Shown one piece after another: positions 7,253-16,594 of a stretch of 64,000 nt of DNA (position 1 is its first letter; every line of letters starts with the position of its first letter). Below the pieces are notes generated by a model, which searched no databases, was not told the DNA's origin, and worked only from the letters and a program-made list of their open reading frames with translations. The translations under genes were made by a program, and so were the position numbers. The DNA comes from Nocardia abscessus (GTDB taxonomy: Bacteria > Actinomycetota > Actinomycetes > Mycobacteriales > Mycobacteriaceae): assembly GCF_015477775.1 (NCBI RefSeq), contig NZ_JADLQO010000002.1, positions 1 to 64,000 on the forward strand. Reading direction: 5' to 3'.

Positions 7253-10200
7253 CCGAGACCAGCCGACTCCAGCTCGTCTGCGCCCCTTCCCGAACCGCCT
7301 CGGTGAACCCCGCGTCGCCGAGGCGGTTTCGCGTTGCCTGCTCGATCCGGCCCACATCCGGCTGGGAAAGATCCGGCAGACCGCGCAGGCCCGCACTCGC
7401 CGCGAGCAGCCGTGCGGCCTGCTCGTACTGCCGGTCACGCAGCGCCAGGTCCGCGATCCCGACGAGCACTTGGGCGATCAGCGGTGCATGCCCCGCCACG
7501 GATGCCGCGCGGAACGCCTCGGCGCGGTGTGCGCGGGCCTCGTCGAGATCCTCGGCGAGGTAGCCGAGCAGGTCTTCGATCGCCGCGCGGACGTTCGCCC
7601 GCTCGGCGTCGTCGCCCAGGATGGTCTTCGCGACGCCGAGTTGCCGGTGTGCCTGCTCGGTGTCGCCGCGCCAGCGCGCGAGCTCCGCCTTCGTCAGCGC
7701 CAGCTCGGCCAGCGCGTTCGGCCAGGCGACTCGCCGCGCCCACCGCTGCGCCTCGGCCATGGCGGCCGCGCTCGACTCCGCATCGCCCGACAGCCAATAC
7801 AACTGGGCCTGCCGCGACCGCATCGGCACGACGTCCTCGATGGCGCCGACCTCGGTGACGATCGCGATCGCCTGTTCGTAATGCTCGCAGGCACCGGCGA
7901 ACTCGCCGCGCATGGCGATTCGATTCGCCAACTCGATCTGGGCGAACGAGATTCCCCACCGTTCGCCGAGCGCGCGAAACTCGGTGAGCGCCGTCTCGAG
8001 GTCTGTGTCCGCATCCCGGCCGTCGTGCCCGAGCTGGATCCGCGTCTTGCCGAGATGCAGCCGGGCCAGTGCGCGTACCCAAAGGTCCTCGTCGTCCAGC
8101 AGTGATTCCCACGCGGGCAACAACGCGTCCGGGCCATGCAGCAGACGTTCCAGTGGGGCGATGAACCTCAGCACCGGATGACGCTTCGGAACATGCCTGC
8201 TGATTTCGTAAGCCTTGCGGATCCACTCCTGCGCCTGATACTGGTCACCCTGCCGTCCGGAGGCCACGAACTGTACGACGAACGCGTACACCATGGCCCG
8301 GATATCGTCGGCCACCTCGCCGGGCAGGGCAGCGGCCGCCATGATCAGCTCGTTGCCCTCGGCTTTGTGACCACCGAGCCACCAGTACCAGCCTGCGGCC
8401 GCGGCCAGTCGCATCGCCGGGTCTGCCGCGCGGGCCGCGAGCGCACCACGCATCGCGGCAGCGATGTTGTCGTGCTCGACCTCGAGCGCGGCCAGCCATT
8501 CCAGTTGCTCGGCACGGCGAAGATGCGGGTCCGCGGTTTCGGCGAGTTCGGTGAAATACGCGAGATGCGCACGACGCGCCAGATCCGATTCACCCGCCTC
8601 CGCGAGACGCTGCTCGGCGTACTCCTTGATCGTGCCGAGCATCCGGTAGCGCGGCGCCCGATCGCCCTCGGTGACCACCAGCGATTTCTCACTGAGCGCG
8701 ATCAGCAACTCGAGCACCTGATCCGTTTCGACCGCGTCGCCGGCGCAGACCCGCTCGGCGGCTTCCAAGCTCGCTCCACCCGAGAACACCGAGAGCCTGC
8801 GCAGGACGGTCCGTTCGGCGTCGGTCAGCAACTCCCAGCTCCAGTCGACCACCGCGCGCAGGGTCCGGTGCCGCGGCAGCGCGGTACGGCTGCCGCCGGT
8901 CAGTAGGCGAAACCGGTCGTCGAGACGGTGGGCGAGCTGATCGAGGGACATGGTGCGCAACCTGGCCGCGGCCAGTTCGATCGCCAGGGGCATCCCGTCC
9001 AGCGCCCGGCAGACGCGCACCATCGTCGCCAACGTGTGGGCGTCGCTCACGAGATCCTTGCGCACCGCGCCGGCCCGGTCCCGCAGCAGCTGGACAGCCG
9101 GCGAGGACTCGATCTCGCCGGGGGCGGCGTCCGCCTTCGGCAACGCCAGCGGCACAACCGGCCACAGTGCCTCGCCGGTGATGCCCAGGGGTTCCCGGCT
9201 CGTCGCGAGGATCCGCAGCCGCCGGCATTCGCCGAGCACTCGATGGGCGAATGTGGCCGCGGACTCGATCACGTGCTCGCAGTTGTCCAGAATCAGCAGC
9301 ATGGATCGCTCGCGGATCGCGGCGACGACCCGATCCGTCGGCTCCGCGTCCAGCGCCTCGCCGAGCAGCGCATCGCGCAGTTTGAGCGCGGCGAGCGTCG
9401 CTTGCGCGACGTCACCGTCGGCGCCGATGGCCGCGAGTTCCACCATCCAGACTCCGTCCGGCAGGTCGCCGAGCAACGTGCGCGCGGTTTCCGTGGCCAG
9501 TCTGGTCTTTCCCGAGCCGCCCGGGCCGATCAGGGTGGTGAGCCGATGTTCGGCGTTGAGTTCGCCGACCGCGGCGATATCGGCGTCCTTGCCGACGAAG
9601 CTGGTCAGCTCGGCACGCAGGTTGGTCTTGCGGTTCTCCTCCCGCCGTCCCAACTCGCCGCGCAGCAGTGCGATGTGCAACGCGGACAGCTCTGGTGATG
9701 GGTCGACGCCCAGTTCGTCGGCCAGGGTTTCTCTCGTGCGCTCGTACACGAGCATCGCCTCGGTGTCGCGACCGGTCGCGACGAGGGCACGCATCAGCGC
9801 GGCGACAAGCCGTTCCCGCACCGGATGCGCGGCCACCAGGTCGGTCAGTTCCGTCACCAGCTCCGGGCCGTGGCCGAGGCTGATCTCGGCGTCGAACCGG
9901 TCCTCCATGGCGGTCAGGCGTAGCCCCTCGAGCCGGGTGACCGCCGCATCGAACGCCGCACTCTCCTGTAGACCGATGTCCTGCATGGCCGCGCCGCGCC
10001 ACAATCCGAGGGCCTCGCGCAGCAGCCGTACCCCCCGTGGATCCTCGTCAGTGCGAGCCCGGGCGACGAGGCGTTCGAACCGAACGGCGTCGACAGCGTC
10101 GGGCTCCACCTTCAACCGGTAGCCGTCCGCCTGACCCTCGACCACCCCGTCCGGCAGGACCTTCCGCAGCCGGGAAACCAAGCGTTGCAAGGCATTCGCC

Positions 10201-10400
10201 GCATCGGAGGGAGGTTGTTCACCCCAGATCCAATCGATGAGAGTCGCCTTCGGGACCGCGTGACCCGGTTCGAGCGCGAGAGCGGCCAGCAGCCCGCGCA
10301 GCCGCGCGCCCGGCACGTCGGCGAACACTCCGTCGTCCACGCGAAGCTCGAATGGTCCAAGAATCCCGATCTGCACCCGGCTGATCTTGCCATGGGCCAT
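7236..10400 (-). CDS. AfsR-type SARP transcriptional regulator (BTAD + NB-ARC + TPR)
   Basis: About 1054 residues from the ATG at 10400; the frame is open to 10496, but homologues begin close to VQIGILGPFELRV. Domain order: OmpR-like winged helix (about 8-95), bacterial transcriptional activation domain (about 100-245), NB-ARC ATPase with P-loop GPGGSGKTRLA near residue 295 and Walker B LLILDNCEH, then a TPR-rich C-terminal half. AfsR-type proteins bind 11-bp-spaced direct heptamers and activate adjacent genes. Such arrays stand at the promoters on both sides of this gene (drrAB-like and P450/ferredoxin), which makes these its most likely targets. The ligand sensed by the TPR part is unknown. 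Confidence 0.9.
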   Translation of the reverse strand: MAHGKISRVQIGILGPFELRVDDGVFADVPGARLRGLLAALALEPGHAVPKATLIDWIWGEQPPSDAANALQRLVSRLRKVLPDGVVEGQADGYRLKVEPDAVDAVRFERLVARARTDEDPRGVRLLREALGLWRGAAMQDIGLQESAAFDAAVTRLEGLRLTAMEDRFDAEISLGHGPELVTELTDLVAAHPVRERLVAALMRALVATGRDTEAMLVYERTRETLADELGVDPSPELSALHIALLRGELGRREENRKTNLRAELTSFVGKDADIAAVGELNAEHRLTTLIGPGGSGKTRLATETARTLLGDLPDGVWMVELAAIGADGDVAQATLAALKLRDALLGEALDAEPTDRVVAAIRERSMLLILDNCEHVIESAATFAHRVLGECRRLRILATSREPLGITGEALWPVVPLALPKADAAPGEIESSPAVQLLRDRAGAVRKDLVSDAHTLATMVRVCRALDGMPLAIELAAARLRTMSLDQLAHRLDDRFRLLTGGSRTALPRHRTLRAVVDWSWELLTDAERTVLRRLSVFSGGASLEAAERVCAGDAVETDQVLELLIALSEKSLVVTEGDRAPRYRMLGTIKEYAEQRLAEAGESDLARRAHLAYFTELAETADPHLRRAEQLEWLAALEVEHDNIAAAMRGALAARAADPAMRLAAAAGWYWWLGGHKAEGNELIMAAAALPGEVADDIRAMVYAFVVQFVASGRQGDQYQAQEWIRKAYEISRHVPKRHPVLRFIAPLERLLHGPDALLPAWESLLDDEDLWVRALARLHLGKTRIQLGHDGRDADTDLETALTEFRALGERWGISFAQIELANRIAMRGEFAGACEHYEQAIAIVTEVGAIEDVVPMRSRQAQLYWLSGDAESSAAAMAEAQRWARRVAWPNALAELALTKAELARWRGDTEQAHRQLGVAKTILGDDAERANVRAAIEDLLGYLAEDLDEARAHRAEAFRAASVAGHAPLIAQVLVGIADLALRDRQYEQAARLLAASAGLRGLPDLSQPDVGRIEQATRNRLGDAGFTEAVREGAQTSWSRLVSVTLAS

Positions 10401-10512
10401 GAGCGGGTTTTCCGCTGCTGACGAGGCGCGGAAGGTCACCGAGGCGCCGGCCTGTGAGCTGGTACGAGCAGACCGTCGTCCCGCAGTGTCGGCCATGGCT
10501 GCGCCGTGGTCG

Positions 10513-10562
10513 GTGTCAGAGCCGTGTCAGTCGTGTGTCAGGTCTGTCGGCGACTGTGGTCG
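10513..10562 (+). promoter_or_regulatory. SARP-type direct-repeat operator and promoter of the P450-ferredoxin operon
   Basis: Three perfect GTGTCAG heptamers start at 10513, 10524 and 10535, exactly 11 bp apart. TGGTCG follows at 10557, the same 15-base gap as in front of the drrA-like gene. A -10-like GACTGT lies at 10552-10557. The repeats stand between the divergent SARP regulator (start 10400) and the P450 gene (start 10589). The spacing fits the known binding mode of SARP activators; which regulator binds is inferred from position. Confidence 0.8.
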
Positions 10563-10588
10563 AAACAACCGCCACGAAAGGCAATCCG

Positions 10589-11815
10589 ATGACTCGAACG
10601 GTTCCCGTCCCCCACGGCCTCCCCATGCAGCGCGATGCGGGCCCCTTCGACCCGCCCCGCGAAATCACCCGGCTGCGCGAGGCTCGCCCGGTCAGTCCGA
10701 TGATCTTCCCCGACGGTCACGAGGGCTGGCTCGTCACCGGCTACGACGCGGTCCGCCGGCTCATGGCCGACACGCGGTTCAGCTCCCGCCAGGACATCGG
10801 CATCCTCCACGTGCCGTACGAGACCCCTGGCATACCCGCCGCCACCGAACCGTCGCCGCAGATCCCGGGCTTGTTCATCGCCATGGACCCGCCGGACCAC
10901 ACCCGGCTGCGGCGCAAGCTCACCGGCGCGTTCACCGTCAGGCGCATGAAAATGCTCGAAGAGCACATCATCGAGATCACCGAGCGGCAACTGGACGAGA
11001 TGGCGCGGCTCGCCCCGCCGGTCGACCTGGTCAAGGAGTTCGCGCTGGCGGTGCCCTCGCTGGTGATCTGCGAACTGCTCGGTGTCCCCTACGCGGACCG
11101 GGAGACCTTCCAGATCAACTCCGCCAAGTTCTTGGTCAAGGACCAGCAGCTCGACGAGAAGATGGCCGCGTACGGCGCGATGACCACGTACCTGGCCGGA
11201 CTGGTCACGCGCAAGCGCGCCGAACCCGGCGACGACATACTGTCCGACCTGGCCCGTCATGACGACCTCACCATCGAGGAGCTGACCGGTGTGGCCTTCC
11301 TGCTGCTGCTCGCGGGCCACGAGACCACCGCCAACATGCTGGCGCTGGGCACCTTCGCGCTCCTGGAGCACCCCGAGCAGCTGGCCGAACTGCGCGCCGA
11401 CCCGGATCTGCTGCCCGATGCGGTCGAGGAACTCATGCGCTACCTCTCCGTCGCCGATATCTTCTATCGCTACGCCACGGAGGACATCGAACTCGGCGGC
11501 GAAACGATCGGCAAGGGATCGACCGTCGTCGTCTCACTGCTGGCCGCCAACCACGACCCGCAGCGCTTCGACAACCCCGACACCCTGGACATCCACCGCA
11601 AGGCCCGCGGCCACCTGTCCTTCGGACACGGCGTCCACCAATGCCTCGGCCAGCAACTGGCCCGCATCGAGATGCGCGCCGGTTTCGCCGGACTGCTGCG
11701 TCGCTTCCCCAACCTCGAACTGGCCATACCCGCCGGTGAGGTGAAACTCAGGACCGACATGAATATCTACGGCGTCCACGAATTGCCGGTCACCTGGACG
11801 GAAACGGCCCGGTAG
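10589..11815 (+). CDS. Cytochrome P450
   Basis: 408 residues from the ATG at 10589. The I-helix oxygen-activation motif is AGHETTANML, the K-helix ExxR is in VEELMRYLS, and the heme-binding loop is FGHGVHQCLGQQLAR with the proximal Cys. Length and motifs are those of soluble bacterial class I P450s of the CYP105/107-like type, which hydroxylate macrolides, terpenes, fatty acids or xenobiotics. The ferredoxin gene follows 137 bp downstream and would donate electrons. The promoter carries the heptamer array shared with the drug exporter, so the two may act together on one compound (oxidation plus export). Confidence 0.93.
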   Translation: MTRTVPVPHGLPMQRDAGPFDPPREITRLREARPVSPMIFPDGHEGWLVTGYDAVRRLMADTRFSSRQDIGILHVPYETPGIPAATEPSPQIPGLFIAMDPPDHTRLRRKLTGAFTVRRMKMLEEHIIEITERQLDEMARLAPPVDLVKEFALAVPSLVICELLGVPYADRETFQINSAKFLVKDQQLDEKMAAYGAMTTYLAGLVTRKRAEPGDDILSDLARHDDLTIEELTGVAFLLLLAGHETTANMLALGTFALLEHPEQLAELRADPDLLPDAVEELMRYLSVADIFYRYATEDIELGGETIGKGSTVVVSLLAANHDPQRFDNPDTLDIHRKARGHLSFGHGVHQCLGQQLARIEMRAGFAGLLRRFPNLELAIPAGEVKLRTDMNIYGVHELPVTWTETAR

Positions 11816-11952
11816 AACCGTCGGCCGAGCGTGTCACCCGCGGGGAACGCGCTTGCAGGGCCTGTCTTGTGGATCGCTCCGGGGGGCGGCGAAGCCCCGA
11901 GATACCTCCACGGGACATGCCCTATCCGTCGATCATGAAGGGAGATAACGAA

Positions 11953-12153
11953 GTGCGAATCTCAGTGGATCGGGAGCGCTGTATCGGCGCGGGCATGTGC
12001 GCCCTTCTCGCGCCGGAGGTCTTCGATCAGGACGAGGACGACGGCAGGGTGCGGTTGGTCGACCCGAGACCGCGGCGCGGTCACTCGGCAGTGCGGGAGG
12101 CCTTGGACGCGTGCCCGTCCGGGGCACTCGAGATCTCCGAGTCGCGGGACTAG
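11953..12153 (+). CDS. [3Fe-4S] ferredoxin, probable electron donor to the P450
   Basis: 66 residues from the GTG at 11953, preceded by GGGAG; the upstream in-frame ATG at 11935 would add a poorly conserved extension. The protein has the pattern of single-cluster 3Fe-4S ferredoxins of actinobacteria: CIGAGMC with five residues between the two Cys, a long acidic middle, then ACPSGAL with the third Cys. Ferredoxins of this size next to a P450 act as its redox partner. No ferredoxin reductase is adjacent. Confidence 0.88.
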   Translation: MRISVDRERCIGAGMCALLAPEVFDQDEDDGRVRLVDPRPRRGHSAVREALDACPSGALEISESRD

Positions 12154-12484
12154 AGGCCGATGGACTCGGGCCGTGCACCGCCCCACAAAACAGCTGTCGC
12201 TGGTCATGACGTGGTCGTAATTGTGTTGGCGCGGTGTGCGTGAGTTGTTACGGTGTCGGCGTGAGTTCTCCGGAGGCGTCCAGACGGTAGCCACCTGGCC
12301 TGTGCGCTGGGTGGCGTTGTGAGCGTGGTTCCCGCTGCTCCCCGAGCGGCTGGTGATGCTCGATATCTCGCAACGCCGGACGATGTCGATTCTTTGCTGT
12401 CGGGTGATGGTTCGCCCGATTCCGCAACCATCTCGGGTGCCGTGATGTGATCGTGGCGCCCTGTCTCCGGGAAGTTGTCTTCTT
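12154..12484. other. Intergenic region without a recognisable gene
   Basis: About 330 bp between the ferredoxin and the MFS exporter. Base composition is less GC-rich in parts (around 12200-12260). No convincing open frame, heptamer array or long inverted repeat was found; it presumably contains the promoter of the exporter. Confidence 0.4.
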
Positions 12485-13681
12485 ATGCCCGTTGTGGTGT
12501 TCGTGCTGGCCGTTGCTGTCTTCGCACAGGGCACGTCCGAATTCATGGTGTCGGGATTGCTGGAGCAGATCGCGGCCGATTTGGGACTCTCACTCGGTAC
12601 TGCTGGTTTGCTGACCTCGTTGTACGCGGTCGGCATGGTGTTCGGTGCGCCGGCGCTGGCGGTGGCGGCGGGCCGGATGCCGGTCAGGTATTCGGTCGCG
12701 GCGTTCTTGGCGTTGTTCTGTGCCGCTCATGTCATCGGTGCTGTCGCCACCGGATTCGCGGTCTTGCTGGTGACTCGGGTCGCCGCGGCGGTGGCCAACG
12801 CCGGGTTCCTGGCGATCGCGCTGGCCGCGCTGCCGCGGTTGGTCAGCACGGCCGCGATCGGCCGCGCGACCTCCGTGGTGGTGTCCGGGGTCACGGCGGC
12901 CTGCATCGCCGGTGTTCCGGCTGGCACACTGCTGGGGCAACTCTGGGGATGGCGTTCCGCGTTCTGGGCTGTGGCCGTCATCAGCGGTGCAGCGCTCGTA
13001 CCGGTGTGGGTGATGGTCGGTCGTGACATGCGCGAGGATGTTCGGCCCGGTGCGCGGCATCTGCCGATGCGAAGCGAATGGGCAGTGCTGGGACGGCGAC
13101 CCGTCCTGGTCGCTGTCGTGGCCGGGATCTTCGTCAATGCCGCGACGTTCGCCGGGTTCACCTACCTCGGCACGAACACGGCCGACGTCCCGGGCGGGGG
13201 CATCCGGTGGGTTCCGGTGGCGCTGGCCCTGTTCGGCGTCGGCTCGTTCGCCGGGTCGGCGCTCACCGGCCGTTACAGCGACCGTCACCGACGGCGGATC
13301 ATCACCGCCGGAACGACGGTACTTGTCGGAGTATGGGTGCTGGCCGCTCTGACCACGCACACACTGATCGGGGTGCTGGGCATGGCGGCGGTGACGGGTG
13401 CGGTCGCATTCGGTGTCGGGTCGACGCTGATCGCGACGGTCGTGCAGACCGCCGCGTCGACGGCACCGCGTCTGGCCGGCGCTGTGGCGACTACCGCCTT
13501 CAATATCGGCGCCGTTCTGGGTCCCCCAGTCGCCGGTCTCGTCGTGGACCGCACCGGTCACCCCGCCACGGCGCTGTGGTGCAGCTCCGCCTTCGCGACC
13601 GCTGCGGTGGGTGTCGTTCTGGTAGGCCGCCGTCAGCGCAGCACGAGCCCGGTCGAGCAGGTGCGCGCCGGCGCACGGTGA
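12485..13681 (+). CDS. MFS exporter of the Cmx/CmrA chloramphenicol-efflux type
   Basis: 398 residues, about 12 membrane segments. The N-terminus (VFAQGTSEFMVSGLLEQIAA, then a helix with GAPALAVAAGR) is the pattern of the drug:H+ antiporters related to Cmx, CmlR and CmrA. The second half includes the GRYSDRHRRR loop between helices. Such exporters give chloramphenicol resistance in actinobacteria, but related members move other compounds or arabinose-like sugars, so the substrate is uncertain. The ATG at 12485 has only a weak upstream GGGAAG. Confidence 0.8.
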   Translation: MPVVVFVLAVAVFAQGTSEFMVSGLLEQIAADLGLSLGTAGLLTSLYAVGMVFGAPALAVAAGRMPVRYSVAAFLALFCAAHVIGAVATGFAVLLVTRVAAAVANAGFLAIALAALPRLVSTAAIGRATSVVVSGVTAACIAGVPAGTLLGQLWGWRSAFWAVAVISGAALVPVWVMVGRDMREDVRPGARHLPMRSEWAVLGRRPVLVAVVAGIFVNAATFAGFTYLGTNTADVPGGGIRWVPVALALFGVGSFAGSALTGRYSDRHRRRIITAGTTVLVGVWVLAALTTHTLIGVLGMAAVTGAVAFGVGSTLIATVVQTAASTAPRLAGAVATTAFNIGAVLGPPVAGLVVDRTGHPATALWCSSAFATAAVGVVLVGRRQRSTSPVEQVRAGAR

Positions 13682-13896
13682 TACCGCGCTGTCCGCGGAA
13701 GGTGGGGCGGCGACCGGCCGAGCGGTGTCGCACCCGCCCGATCGCTCGAGTCGCCGCCCTGAGTCCGTCACTCGGACGTCATCGGTATCGCGGCCACGTG
13801 CCATTGGCGGTAACTGGGCGTAGAACGACAAGTGGTGCGGCACAACCAGTTTCGCCAGCAGCGGAGAGTACGCCAGGCGCGGAGGTCGCGGCCGCG

Positions 13897-14403
13897 TCAG
13901 GCCCAGCCGTCCGGGTTCGTGGCTGTCTCACGGGAAATGCCGGAGCCGGTGTCCGGGAAGATCCCGAACCGTTCCTGGTGCCGGTGCGCGAAGAAGTAGC
14001 ACATGGCCTCGCAATCGGCGTCGAGCACGGCCACCTCGGGGTCGGCGGCCACGGCATCGAAGAAGTCTCGGCCCATGGCGACGATGAAGCCGCGACAGTA
14101 CAAGAACCCGTCGTCCGAGCCGTCCGTGACTTCCTGGATGTCGGAACGATCGATGTCGAACAGCTTTCGCTCCAGCACCCGGTCCAGCGCGGTCAGCTCC
14201 TCGCTCGACAGGGGTTCGCTCAGGGCACGCAGATGGCCGAGAAACGTGTCCAGGTGCTTGTCGATAGCGTAGGCCTCGTCGTCACCGCGCCGGTCGGCCA
14301 ACGCTTTTCGCAGCGCGTTCGGCTCCGCGCCGACCCGTTCCCACGCCGACTCGATCAGGCCCCAGAAGCGCGACTCGTCCGCCGCTGTCGGGATCTTGCT
14401 CAC
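13897..14403 (-). CDS. DUF4240 domain-containing protein
   Basis: 168 residues from a GTG at 14403. The N-terminal FWGLIESAW block, the SSEELTALDRVLERKLFDID stretch and the CRGFIVAMGRDFFDAVAADP block are the conserved parts of DUF4240, a family of small cytoplasmic proteins of unknown function, often in Streptomyces and Nocardia. It is acidic, with no membrane segment or signal. It is transcribed in the same direction as the DUF1206 gene upstream, with a 78-bp gap. No biochemical role is known. Confidence 0.75.
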   Translation of the reverse strand: MSKIPTAADESRFWGLIESAWERVGAEPNALRKALADRRGDDEAYAIDKHLDTFLGHLRALSEPLSSEELTALDRVLERKLFDIDRSDIQEVTDGSDDGFLYCRGFIVAMGRDFFDAVAADPEVAVLDADCEAMCYFFAHRHQERFGIFPDTGSGISRETATNPDGWA

Positions 14404-14481
14404 GCCGCAAGCTACCAGAGATCCGGGTTGCTTCGAGTCGGTGCCGACCTGGCGCGGCAGAGCAGGTCGGCACCACCCGAA

Positions 14482-15423
14482 TCACACTGGGACGCCTCCG
14501 TAGGTCCGCCGGTATTTCGCTTGGAGGAACGACAGGACGCCGAAGGCCATCAGGCCGAGCGAAACCACGATGAGCAGCCAAGGCCCCAAGGCGCTGTCGG
14601 CGAAATCGTGCAGTACGGCGTCGACCCCCTTGGCATTCGCAGGCTCGTAGTTCGCGGCCGCCACCACCGTGGCGAGTCCGATGCCAACGACGATCACGCC
14701 CCGCGCCAGGTAACCGAACCGGCCCAACCAGATCACGCTCTCGCGCGACGCCTGGGTCATCCAGCCCATTCGCAGGTCATCGACGAAAGCGAGACGAAGC
14801 CCGCGCAGAGTTATCAGCACGCCCAGGGCAAGAATGGCCAGGCCGATCAGGAGCACCACCACCTGTCCCCCGTCCCAGCCGAGGATACGGGCGGTCACGT
14901 CGCGTGCGACGGCGTCGCTGGGCTGCGGCGACCGTCCGTCGACAACGAACCGAAGGACGACGAAGAACGCTACGGCGTAGAAGAGCCCGAGAGCCAAGGC
15001 GCGCAGCCGAAGTCCGTTCGGACCCCCCGCTGGCACGGTAGCGGCCTGCGCCAGCCGCCAAGCCGCCAGGGCGGCGAATCCGAGGGCCAGGATCCACAGC
15101 AGTAGATAACCCAGCGGTTTATCGGCAAGCGCGGCGAGCGCCCCGCCCGCGTTCGGCTCGTGCTGCGCGGTGCCGACAGCCAGCATGAACGCGAGAATGC
15201 CGATCACGATGTAGGCGATCCCGCGTGCGATGAAGCCGAATCGCGCTGCGCCGGCCAGTCCTCCGGATCCCGCAGACCTGCGCGGCCCCCGGCTGTCACG
15301 CCGACGCCACCGGCCGCCATACCGGCTCCGCCACCGACTGCCGTAACCGCCGCGCCACCGGCTGCGCCCCACTCCGCCGGTACGGCGCCATCGATTCCTA
15401 GGAGCACTTCGAAACAAGCTCAT
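14482..15423 (-). CDS. DUF1206 membrane protein with Arg/Gly/Trp-rich N-terminal extension
   Basis: About 313 residues from the ATG at 15423 (an alternative GTG is at 15432). The C-terminal 250 residues contain three copies of the DUF1206 unit, each a pair of membrane helices opening with a G-x-x-ARG motif (FIARGIAYIVIG, LRGLRLAF, YLARGVIVVGIG). DUF1206 proteins are actinobacterial membrane proteins of unknown function. Residues about 10-50 are unusual: a tract rich in Arg, Gly, Trp and Tyr with repeated RWR/YGSRW units and no resemblance to the family. It would be cytoplasmic and strongly basic. Confidence 0.75.
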   Translation of the reverse strand: MSLFRSAPRNRWRRTGGVGRSRWRGGYGSRWRSRYGGRWRRRDSRGPRRSAGSGGLAGAARFGFIARGIAYIVIGILAFMLAVGTAQHEPNAGGALAALADKPLGYLLLWILALGFAALAAWRLAQAATVPAGGPNGLRLRALALGLFYAVAFFVVLRFVVDGRSPQPSDAVARDVTARILGWDGGQVVVLLIGLAILALGVLITLRGLRLAFVDDLRMGWMTQASRESVIWLGRFGYLARGVIVVGIGLATVVAAANYEPANAKGVDAVLHDFADSALGPWLLIVVSLGLMAFGVLSFLQAKYRRTYGGVPV

Positions 15424-15643
15424 GATTCTCACCTCTCATGAACCCGTATTGCCCACTTCGGCCGGAATAACCGCGCCGAGGTCGTCAATGGGCCTGCTCC
15501 GACTCGACCGGACCGGCACCGCGACCGCGCGAATCCGGTTGCCGCGTCCACGGATCCGTGCCGCCGCCGGCGTTCCCGAAGTCTCGTGAGCGGTGATCGT
15601 GGCCCGACCTCGATGTTTGCGCCGGCGGATGACGTGCGGTCGG

Positions 15644-15662
15644 TAAGATGAGCGTCGCTCAT
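15644..15662 (+). promoter_or_regulatory. -10 element and palindromic operator of the TetR gene
   Basis: The sequence ATGAGCG T CGCTCAT at 15648-15662 is a perfect 7-bp inverted repeat around one base, of the TGAGCGNCGCTCA type bound by many TetR regulators. It overlaps a -10-like TAAGAT at 15644-15649 and lies about 25 bp before the TetR start, so binding would block its own promoter. It may also affect the divergent DUF1206 gene. Confidence 0.7.
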
Positions 15663-15687
15663 TTTGAATGATCAGCAGGAGGGCGTG

Positions 15688-16317
15688 ATGCCGCCGAAGG
15701 CTGTCGGTCAGCGCCGTCGTCCGACGCAGGAGCGTGCGAAGGCGACCAGGGAACACATTCTGGATACGGCCGCGCGGTTGTTCGGGGAGCGCGGTATCGC
15801 CGATACCTCGACCAATCGGATCGCGATGGAGGCCGGGGTCAGCATCGGCACGGTCTACCGGTACTTCGCTGATCGCGCGGTCCTGGTCGAGGAGTTGCTC
15901 GAGCGGTTGCTCGAGACCATCGAGCGGCGCTTCACGCAGCAGGTGTTCAATCTGTCGGAGAAATCCATCCAGCAGACTGTCATCGACATCCTGCAGGTGA
16001 TCACCGCGGAACTGGTCGCGAACGCGCAATTGGTCCGTGCGCTCGTCGGCGGGGTGCAGTTCTACAGCAGTGGCATCCCGGAGTTCGAGCCGCGGCTGCG
16101 GCTGCTGGTCAAGGTGATGCTGATCCAGGTCCTCGGCCCGGGCGATGATCACGAGTACGACGTGATGACGTTCGTCATCATCAACACCGGCTTCGCGGCG
16201 GTCCTGCGCGCGTCCGCTCTGGATGTGGACAGCCGTGCCCGCGCGGAGGCGATCGATATGACCGGACGGATGATCGGCGCGTGGATCGAGGCCGAAGCCA
16301 AGGCCACCGCCGTCTGA
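15688..16317 (+). CDS. TetR/AcrR family transcriptional regulator
   Basis: 209 residues from the ATG at 15688 (a GTG directly before it at 15685 is equally possible), preceded by CAGGAGGG. The N-terminal HTH is typical: REHILDTAARLFGERGIADT, then IAMEAGVSIGTVYRYFADRA. The ligand domain is not diagnostic. A palindrome just upstream suggests autorepression. The divergent DUF1206 gene is the only close candidate target. Confidence 0.9.
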   Translation: MPPKAVGQRRRPTQERAKATREHILDTAARLFGERGIADTSTNRIAMEAGVSIGTVYRYFADRAVLVEELLERLLETIERRFTQQVFNLSEKSIQQTVIDILQVITAELVANAQLVRALVGGVQFYSSGIPEFEPRLRLLVKVMLIQVLGPGDDHEYDVMTFVIINTGFAAVLRASALDVDSRARAEAIDMTGRMIGAWIEAEAKATAV

Positions 16318-16594
16318 GAGACGCGCGCTCGAAAAAGTGAGCACCTCCCTAGGTTTCGGCGGTGAATCACTCCCCGAGCCCGACTGTCCGTGTCTCGTTT
16401 CGCCTGGCCAGAAGCCGATTTCGGGGTCATCCGCCCCTCGTCGAAAGCGGAGTAGTAGTTGATCGACGGCTCGGATTACCGTTGATGACGGAGTGAACAA
16501 CCGGTAACACCGAGGCGCCGCGCAGGTGCTCCACCCCGGGTGGGTCGAGCTTGGACGTGGCCGCGGCTGTGCGGTGGCGAGGAGGTCGAAGGTG

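Noticed and set aside
6167..7438. 423-residue open frame on the minus strand under the ABC exporter genes
   Set aside because: It is antisense to the intact DrrA/DrrB-type pair and has no domain of its own.
13078..15105. 675-residue open frame on the plus strand
   Set aside because: It runs out of frame through the MFS gene and antisense to the DUF4240 and DUF1206 genes; composition is Arg/Gln-rich and no motif is seen.
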